From the NCBI GenBank assembly GCA_050181835.1, contig JBFXCU010000020.1:1-39450 (forward strand): 39,450 nt of DNA, given 5' to 3'. The notes under the pieces are model-generated. The model searched no databases and had not been told where the DNA came from. It saw nothing but the letters and a program-made list of their open reading frames with translations. A program made the translations under genes and the position numbers. This stretch comes from CAILZL01 sp050181835. Lineage in GTDB: Bacteria > Pseudomonadota > Gammaproteobacteria > Steroidobacterales > Steroidobacteraceae. Shown piece after piece: positions 33,721 through 39,450 of the stretch (the stretch's first letter is position 1; the number at the start of each line of letters is the position of its first letter).

Positions 33721-34893
33721 ATGCCATACAAAATTCTGACGCTAAATAATATTTCGGTGCGCGGTCTTGAACGCTTGCCGCGCGACCACTACGAAGTGGC
33801 GTCGGAGATCGGTCATCCTGATGCCATCATGTTGCGCTCCGCCGATATGCACAACATGGACATTCCCGATAGCGTATTGGCCATTGGTCGGGCGGGCGCT
33901 GGTACCAACAATATTCCCGTGGCCACGTTATCCAAACGCGGTGTGCCGGTATTCAACGCGCCCGGTGCGAACGCCAATGCAGTAAAAGAGCTGGTGGTGG
34001 CAGGTATGTTGCTGGCAGCACGCAACATTTGTCAGGCTTGGGGCTATACCCGTGCTTTGCAGGGTGATGATCATGCGCTCGAAGAAGCAGTAGAAAAGGG
34101 CAAAAAGAAATATGTTGGCTATGAGTTGCCCGGACGCACGCTGGGTGTGGTAGGGCTGGGTGCCATTGGTGTTGAAGTGGCCAATACCGCGCACTTGCTT
34201 GGCATGAAGGTGCTTGGCTTTGATCCAGCAATTACCGTGCAGCGTGCCTGGCAGCTGTCATCTGGCGTTGAACAAGCGTTGTCGCTGGATGATCTGTTCG
34301 CGCGCTCCGACATGATTACCGTGCATGTGCCATTGATCGACGCGACTCGAAACATGGTGAATACGGCGCGTCTAAAGCTGATGCGTAAAGGCAGTGTGAT
34401 ACTGAATTTCTCGCGTGCTGGCATCGTTGATGATGCCGCGATGCTTGCTGCTTTGGATGGCAATCACATGAGCGCCTACATCTGCGACTTTCCGACCAAC
34501 GCCGTGAAAGGTCATCCGAAAATTGTGGCATTGCCGCATCTGGGCGCCTCAACCCATGAGGCCGAAGAAAATTGTGCCATCATGGTAGCCGATACGCTGC
34601 GTGAGTTTCTTGAGCATGGCAATGTGCGTAATGCCGTAAATTTTCCCGAAGCGATACTGCCACGCACGCAGAATTCAGTACGACTGGCCATTGCCAATGC
34701 GAATGTGCCCAACATGGTCGGACAGATTTCGGGTGCGCTGGCGAGTGCCAGCTTGAACATCGCCGATTTACTCAACAAATCGCGCGGTGATCTGGCGTAC
34801 AGTTTGCTGGACGTGGATGGTGATGCAATCCCGGAATCAGTAGTGCAACAGTTGCGCGCGATCCCCGGCGTATTGTCAGTTCGCGTTCTTTAA
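33721..34893 (+). CDS. serA: D-3-phosphoglycerate dehydrogenase
   Basis: 390 residues. It oxidises 3-phosphoglycerate with NAD, the first serine-pathway step. NAD-binding LGVVGLGAIGVEVANTAHLL; catalytic Arg in LNFSRAGIVDD; catalytic His in ALPHLGASTHEAEENC. The last 75 residues form an ACT domain (NVPNMVGQISGALASASLNI), usually a serine sensor. Short N-terminal form without the E. coli extension. Being next to serC joins the first two serine steps in one operon. Confidence 0.95.
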   Translation: MPYKILTLNNISVRGLERLPRDHYEVASEIGHPDAIMLRSADMHNMDIPDSVLAIGRAGAGTNNIPVATLSKRGVPVFNAPGANANAVKELVVAGMLLAARNICQAWGYTRALQGDDHALEEAVEKGKKKYVGYELPGRTLGVVGLGAIGVEVANTAHLLGMKVLGFDPAITVQRAWQLSSGVEQALSLDDLFARSDMITVHVPLIDATRNMVNTARLKLMRKGSVILNFSRAGIVDDAAMLAALDGNHMSAYICDFPTNAVKGHPKIVALPHLGASTHEAEENCAIMVADTLREFLEHGNVRNAVNFPEAILPRTQNSVRLAIANANVPNMVGQISGALASASLNIADLLNKSRGDLAYSLLDVDGDAIPESVVQQLRAIPGVLSVRVL

Positions 34894-34907
34894 ACGAGTG
34901 CAGTGAC

Positions 34908-36113
34908 GTGGCAAGTAACAAAATCAAAACAAAGTCAGCCGTGAAAAAGCGTGCTACCAAGGGCAAGAGTAGCAAGCCAGTGGTGCAGCTGGTTGTCGGC
35001 AAACAAGCCAAGCGCGAAGCTGGCTTGCCACCATTGAGTGAAATACGTGCGCGTATTGATGGCATTGATGATCAGCTATTGTATTTGCTCAGCGAACGCG
35101 CCCGCATTGCGCAAATGGTGGGGGTATCCAAGCGCCAGCAGGAAAACATCAGCACCGCCGAGTTGTATCGCCCAGAGCGTGAGTCGCAGGTGTTACGTCG
35201 CGTACTCAAAAGCAATGCAGGTCCGCTGCATAACGAAGAAGTAGCGCGTTTGTTCCGCGAAATCATGTCAGCTTGTCTGGCTCAGCAGGAACCATTGAAA
35301 ATTGGCTTCCTTGGGCCGGAAGGTACTTTTACCCAGCAAGCTGTATACAAACACTTTGGTCACTCAGTGCGCGGCGTGTCATTACCTTCGATTCCCGAAG
35401 TGTTTCATGAGGTCGAAGCCGGTCATGTTGATTTTGGTGTGGTACCAATCGAAAACTCCACAGGTGGTGTGGTTGAGTTTTCGATTGATATGTTCCTCAA
35501 TACACCATTGAAGATCTGCGGCGAAATTGAGTTGCGCGTGCATCAGAACTTGATGGGAAAGATGCGTGGGATGGAAGGTATCAAGCGCATCTGTTCGCAC
35601 CCGCAGTCATTAGCACAATGCCGACAATGGCTGGTTGAGCATTTGCCAGAAGTTGAGTTGCTACCGGTGGTCAGTAACTCAGAAGCAGCGCGTCGTGCGC
35701 GTGATGAAGAGGGTACTGCTGCCATTGCCGGACACATCGCGGCAGAGATTTATAATCTCGATATCATCGTGCCAGAAATTGAAGATCGCACTGATAACAC
35801 CACGCGCTTTATCGTGTTGGGTAAAAAATCGTTCGCGCCCAGTGGGCATGATAAAACCACTTTGATGGTTGCCTCTGGCGATACGCAATCGCCCGGTACC
35901 CTATATCGCCTGTTGGCGCCGTTGGCGAGCAATAACATCAGCATGACGCGTATCGAGTCGCGTCCATCGCGTCGTAAGAAGTGGGACTATGTGTTTTTCA
36001 TGGATGTGGAAGGGCACGTGGATGCCGAGCCCTTGCGCTCAGCGCTGCTTGAGCTGAAAGAACACTCATCGCTGTTCAAGGTGTTGGGTTCTTATCCGGC
36101 GGCGGTGTTATAG
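34908..36113 (+). CDS. pheA: Bifunctional chorismate mutase / prephenate dehydratase (P-protein)
   Basis: 401 residues from GTG 34908, 14 nt after serA. Residues 1-38 are a Lys-rich extension (NKIKTKSAVKKRATKGK) not seen in standard P-proteins. Chorismate mutase domain about 40-125 (IRARIDGIDDQLLYLLSERA). Dehydratase domain from about 130 (IGFLGPEGTFTQQAV, VVPIENSTGGVV, and the TTRF motif at 298-301). ACT domain at the C-terminus with ESRPSRRKKWDYVFF, the phenylalanine-sensing site. It makes phenylpyruvate from chorismate and is expected to be inhibited by phenylalanine. Confidence 0.95.
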   Translation: MASNKIKTKSAVKKRATKGKSSKPVVQLVVGKQAKREAGLPPLSEIRARIDGIDDQLLYLLSERARIAQMVGVSKRQQENISTAELYRPERESQVLRRVLKSNAGPLHNEEVARLFREIMSACLAQQEPLKIGFLGPEGTFTQQAVYKHFGHSVRGVSLPSIPEVFHEVEAGHVDFGVVPIENSTGGVVEFSIDMFLNTPLKICGEIELRVHQNLMGKMRGMEGIKRICSHPQSLAQCRQWLVEHLPEVELLPVVSNSEAARRARDEEGTAAIAGHIAAEIYNLDIIVPEIEDRTDNTTRFIVLGKKSFAPSGHDKTTLMVASGDTQSPGTLYRLLAPLASNNISMTRIESRPSRRKKWDYVFFMDVEGHVDAEPLRSALLELKEHSSLFKVLGSYPAAVL

Positions 36114-36218
36114 GAATTGATCACTGCTCCCGGTAGAACGGGCTTTAGCCTGACAATAGATGGAGCCAGGTCAAAACCTGACCTTCATCGCTCTAACGAT
36201 GAGACTGCGACTATCAAT

Positions 36219-37337
36219 ATGACTATTAACGCACTTGATTTAGCGGCCAAACCGGTGCGTGCTCTAGCGCCCTATGTACCGGGTAAACCGCTATCTGAAC
36301 TGGAACGTGAGTACGGCGTTGCGGACAGCATCAAGCTCGCTTCCAACGAAAATCCACTGGGGCCAGGCTCGAAAGCACGCGCTGTCATTACACAAGCTGC
36401 GCAAACCTTGGGTTTGTATCCCGATGGTAATGGCTTTGAACTTAAGCAGGCCTTAGCAAAAAAACATACTTGCGAGGTTGGGCAAGTCACCTTGGGTAAC
36501 GGCTCCAACGATGTGCTGGTGATGCTGGCAGAAGCCTTCCTGAGTGCAGATGTTGAGGCGGTTTATTCGCAGTATTGTTTTGCGATTTATCCCATCGTAG
36601 TACAAGCAGCAGGTGCGACGGCGCGGGTGGCCGCTGCGTATCCGGATTCACATCCGATGGCATTGGGTCATGATCTGGATGCGATGCTCAAGCTGGTGAA
36701 TGCCCGTACGCGGTTGGTGTTTATTGCCAATCCGAATAACCCTACCGGTGGTTGGGTTGATGCGCTGGCGTTGAAGCGTTTTATTGCGGCGGTACCCAAC
36801 ACCACATTGGTGGTGGTGGATGAAGCGTATATCGAGTATGCGCAAGACGAGTCGTTTGCCGATGCGTCGCAGTGGCTTGCCAAGTTTCCTAATCTGATTG
36901 TCACGCGTACTTTTTCAAAAGCCTATGGTTTGGCTGGATTGCGAGTTGGTTATGGGCTGTCACATGCGGATGTGGCGGCAGTGCTCAATCGTGTGCGTCA
37001 GCCGTTCAACGTCAATTCTATCGCCTTGGCGGCCGCCACAGCTGCATTGGAGGATGTTGAGCACCTACAGCAGTCGGCACAGCTCAACGCAAGCGGCATG
37101 CAACAGATGTTGTCGGGCTTGACGCAATTGGGTTTGCGCGTGTATCCCTCAAAAGGAAATTTTGTGCTGATGGATTGTGCCCGTCCGAGTGCTGCAGTGA
37201 ATGAGGTGCTGTTACGACAAGGGGTGATCGTGCGTCCCGTTGCTGGTTATGGGTTGCCCACGCAACTGCGTATTACTATCGGTACTGAGTATGAAAACGC
37301 TCGTCTGCTGACTGCACTACAAGCGGCATTGAAATAG
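36219..37337 (+). CDS. hisC: Histidinol-phosphate aminotransferase (aromatic/HisC-type)
   Basis: 372 residues from ATG 36219 (MTINALDLAAKPVRALAPYV); an open frame from TTG 36117 adds 34 residues of non-family sequence. PLP-dependent class I/II transferase: KLASNENPLGPG near the N-terminus, FIANPNNPTGGW, VVVDEAYIEYA, and the PLP lysine K234 in TRTFSKAYGLAGLRVGY. Placed between pheA and aroA, this copy may act on phenylpyruvate or imidazole-acetol phosphate, as suggested for HisC2 of Pseudomonas. Confidence 0.93.
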   Translation: MTINALDLAAKPVRALAPYVPGKPLSELEREYGVADSIKLASNENPLGPGSKARAVITQAAQTLGLYPDGNGFELKQALAKKHTCEVGQVTLGNGSNDVLVMLAEAFLSADVEAVYSQYCFAIYPIVVQAAGATARVAAAYPDSHPMALGHDLDAMLKLVNARTRLVFIANPNNPTGGWVDALALKRFIAAVPNTTLVVVDEAYIEYAQDESFADASQWLAKFPNLIVTRTFSKAYGLAGLRVGYGLSHADVAAVLNRVRQPFNVNSIALAAATAALEDVEHLQQSAQLNASGMQQMLSGLTQLGLRVYPSKGNFVLMDCARPSAAVNEVLLRQGVIVRPVAGYGLPTQLRITIGTEYENARLLTALQAALK

Positions 37338-37342
37338 GATTT

Positions 37343-38632
37343 ATGGAATTCCTCGATTTACAACCACTACATCACGCGCAAGGCACGGTGCGGTTACCGG
37401 GCTCCAAAAGTATTTCGAATCGAACTTTACTGTTGGCAGCGCTAGCGCACGGTATTACCGAAATTCATGATTTACTGGCGTCAGATGATACAGATCGGAT
37501 GCTGGAAGCATTGCATCTCCTTGGCGTATCAGTGGATAAAATCGGCGAGCATGACTATCGCGTTGTAGGTGCGCCTAACGGTTTTCCTAATAAGCATGCT
37601 GAGTTATTTCTTGGCAATGCAGGCACCGCATTTCGGCCCCTGACAGCAGCGTTGGCGTTCGCCGGTGGCCACTACAAATTATCTGGCGTGGCGCGCATGC
37701 ATGAGCGACCGATTGGCGACCTGATCGACGGCTTGCGACAGCTCGGTGCGGACATTACTTACCTTGGCAACGAAGGTTTTCCGCCGCTTGATATCAAGTC
37801 TGCGGTGATTCAGCCCGGCTGTGTGGTGCGTATTAATGGCAATGTATCAAGTCAGTTTCTAACGGCACTCTTGATGGCGCTACCAACGACTGGTGTTGAA
37901 ACTACTGTCGAAGTCATCGGTGAGTTGATTTCCAAGCCGTATATCGACATTACATTAAAGCTGATGGCGCGCTTTGGTGTTGATGTGTGTCGTGATGGTT
38001 GGCAGCGCTTTACTATTTCCGGCGGAAAAAATTACATGTCTCCGGGTAAGTTACATGTCGAAGGTGATGCGTCCTCAGCGTCCTACTTCCTTGCCGCAGG
38101 CGCTATTGCTGGTGGCCCGGTACGAGTCGAAGGCGTAGGACGGAATAGTATTCAAGGCGATGTCGCCTTCGCTGCTGCACTGGAAAAAATTGGCGCGCAG
38201 ATCAGTATGGGTGATAACTGGATCGAAGCCCAAGCGCCGGTCAGTGGCAAACTTAAAGCCTTTGATATGGACTTTAACCACATTCCCGATGCAGCTATGA
38301 CGCTTGCTGTTGCTGCGTTATTTTGCGACGCCCCGTCACGCTTGAACAACATCGGTAGCTGGCGCGTCAAAGAAACGGATCGTATTGCCGCAATGGCCAC
38401 TGAGCTGCGTAAAGTTGGCGCGCTAGTTGAAGAGGGAGCAGACTGGCTTCGCATTACGCCGCCTGCAAAGCTGATTGCTAATGCTGCAATCGACACCTAC
38501 GACGATCACCGCATGGCGATGTGTTTTTCTTTAGTAGTATTGGGTGGTGTGCCGGTGCGTATCAACGATCCGAAGTGCGTGGCGAAAACATTTCCAGATT
38601 ATTTTGAATTATTTTTGTCAGTGATGACATAA
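37343..38632 (+). CDS. aroA: 3-phosphoshikimate 1-carboxyvinyltransferase (EPSP synthase)
   Basis: 429 residues, starting after AGGA, 5 nt after hisC. It makes EPSP from shikimate-3-phosphate and PEP. Class I motifs: LPGSKSISNRTLLLAALA; LFLGNAGTAFRPLTAAL, with Phe replacing the usual Met but the Gly and Pro retained; RMHERPIGDLIDGLRQLGAD; and C-terminal VKETDRIAAM and YDDHRMAM. In many betas and gammas tyrA lies before it, fused or separate, and cmk-rpsA follow; here neither is present. Confidence 0.97.
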   Translation: MEFLDLQPLHHAQGTVRLPGSKSISNRTLLLAALAHGITEIHDLLASDDTDRMLEALHLLGVSVDKIGEHDYRVVGAPNGFPNKHAELFLGNAGTAFRPLTAALAFAGGHYKLSGVARMHERPIGDLIDGLRQLGADITYLGNEGFPPLDIKSAVIQPGCVVRINGNVSSQFLTALLMALPTTGVETTVEVIGELISKPYIDITLKLMARFGVDVCRDGWQRFTISGGKNYMSPGKLHVEGDASSASYFLAAGAIAGGPVRVEGVGRNSIQGDVAFAAALEKIGAQISMGDNWIEAQAPVSGKLKAFDMDFNHIPDAAMTLAVAALFCDAPSRLNNIGSWRVKETDRIAAMATELRKVGALVEEGADWLRITPPAKLIANAAIDTYDDHRMAMCFSLVVLGGVPVRINDPKCVAKTFPDYFELFLSVMT

Positions 38633-38694
38633 ATCAACGTGGTTGGTTTGTAAGTGAATCCCTCGGCTCGAAAAGCCAGGTCATCACGAGATTT

Positions 38695-39332
38695 ATGCGG
38701 CATCACTATGTTCCACAGTTTCTTTTGCGCGAATGGGCTGACGGCACAGTAGATAGCCGTGTAGAAGTCTTCCGCTTAGATTTGGCTGGTCTAAAATCGT
38801 CTCGACTGGCTCCCAAGAACACCGCTTACGAAGACAATCTCTATTCATTGACCAAACCTATCGTTGCAGGAATGGAACAGCACGCTGTTGAAAAGCTATG
38901 TTTGCGGCATATTGATGAATGCGGGGCACGTGTCCATCGTAAGCTTGAAGTTAATGGCTTACGAGCACTTACCCCGCGAGATCGGGAAGGCTGGGTGCGA
39001 TTTTTGATGTCATTAAGAATTCGGCAGCCTGATATAGTCAACAATTTACGAAATGAATCTGCAATCCAATTACGAGAATCTTTGGCGGCTGACGCTGAGA
39101 AGTATGAAGTGCTCGCTGGATTGGAAGACCCACCAAGTTTTGATGAATGGGTTGAAAGCGGTTTTCCTGGTCTAATTGAAAACTTCGGACTCTCTTTTTT
39201 TCATGAGTTGGTAGACAATGTTGAGACTGGAAATAAAATCCTAAAATCCTCCGAATGAAATGGTGGATCTGGGACTTTTTAAACATTAGGCACGATTTGT
39301 TGTTGGCCGATCATCCTTGTATCTTTCCTAGG
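38695..39332 (+). pseudogene. DUF4238-family gene, frameshifted by an 8-bp duplication and cut by an IS
   Basis: The first frame gives 187 residues (38695-39258) beginning MRHHYVPQFLLREWADG, the DUF4238 N-terminal signature, with AYEDNLYSLT and LRIRQPDIV. It stops soon after GNKIL. At 39235-39250 the octamer AAAATCCT occurs twice in tandem. Removing one copy fuses the reading frame into GNKILRMKWWIWDFLNIRHD and then LLLADHPCIF, a typical continuation of this family, until the IS5 end at about 39333. The gene was therefore broken twice. Function of DUF4238 is unknown. No ribosome-binding site is evident. Confidence 0.85.
39235..39250. repeat. Exact 8-bp tandem duplication in the DUF4238 gene
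   Basis: AAAATCCT at 39235-39242 and again at 39243-39250. It shifts the frame by two (8 is not a multiple of 3). Confidence 0.9.
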
Positions 39333-39450
39333 GCCTGTTAACACTAGCGCAGACCTTCGACGATGAGGGCGAAGTAGATGAAGGCAATGAACACCAGATC
39401 GAGCTTGTCGAAGCGACTGAAGATGCGGCGAAAGCCCTTGAGTCGACGGA
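39333..39450 (-). mobile_element. End of an IS5-family insertion sequence (partial)
   Basis: Element entering at about 39333 with GGCCTGTTAACAC, just after CTAG (39329-39332), which fits the YTAR target of IS5-type elements. The other end is outside the window. Confidence 0.75.
39345..39450 (-). CDS. IS5-family transposase, C-terminal fragment
   Basis: On the minus strand the frame ending in TAG (39345-39347) reads RRLKGFRRIFSRFDKLDLVF, then IAFIYFALIVEGLR: the end of a DDE transposase as found in IS5-family ORFs. The rest lies beyond the window. Confidence 0.85.

Noticed and set aside
1..39450. CRISPR array or phage genes
   Set aside because: No regularly spaced direct repeats, cas genes or phage structural genes were seen.

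Overview
The window is chromosomal DNA from a beta- or gammaproteobacterium; I cannot place it more precisely. Supporting markers are FimV, E. coli-type Asd, UbiG, LpxH, MiaE, AsmA, RmuC and a gyrA with Thr at position 83. The gene orders fimV-truA-accD-folC-dedD-cvpA-purF and ubiG-gph divergent from gyrA are familiar from Betaproteobacteria and related gammas. GC content is moderate. Both window edges lie inside insertion sequences: the 3' end of an IS3-family element (1-127) and the 3' end of an IS5-family element (about 39333-39450). The window may therefore be a contig bounded by repeats.

Layout. 1-2021: IS3 end inserted at the start codon of a dodecin gene, then an M48 protease lipoprotein with TPR-like repeats. 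2122-14490: asd, fimV, truA, accD, folC, dedD-like, cvpA, purF, a receiver/Ser-Thr kinase fusion and miaE, all on the plus strand. 14474-17322: lpxH on the minus strand, cysS on the plus strand, and a four-gene tRNA operon (Pro, Arg, His, Lys) behind a strong promoter. 17384-20862, minus strand: ubiG, a Gph/MupP-type phosphatase, rmuC and a squalene/phytoene-synthase-like gene, closely packed. 21117-23705: gyrA. 23838-26550, minus strand: four tightly coupled genes for a putative outer-membrane barrel, a periplasmic FMN-binding protein, an ApbE flavin transferase and a small heme-b-like membrane protein. Their promoter has a consensus -35 box and a Fur-like box covering the -10. 26903-29086, minus strand: asmA. 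29336-31431: an AT-rich restriction-modification cassette with a C5-cytosine methyltransferase and a NotI-like endonuclease. 31443-32476: a GST-like gene with no ATG, and a ychJ-like gene with an atypical C-terminus. 32568-38632: serC, serA, pheA, hisC, aroA. 38695-39332: a DUF4238-like gene broken twice, by an exact 8-bp tandem duplication that shifts the frame and by the IS5 insertion.

How the genes work together. Most of the window is housekeeping: amino-acid synthesis (asd, serC, serA, pheA, hisC, aroA), fatty-acid, folate and purine synthesis (accD, folC, purF), tRNA and its modification (truA, miaE, cysS, tRNA genes), envelope (lpxH, asmA, fimV, dedD, M48 protease), ubiquinone (ubiG) and DNA topology (gyrA). 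The accessory parts are the Fur-type flavin/heme operon, which is the best candidate for an undescribed system (an iron-repressed extracytoplasmic electron-transfer module), the NotI-like restriction-modification cassette, and the IS-damaged edges.
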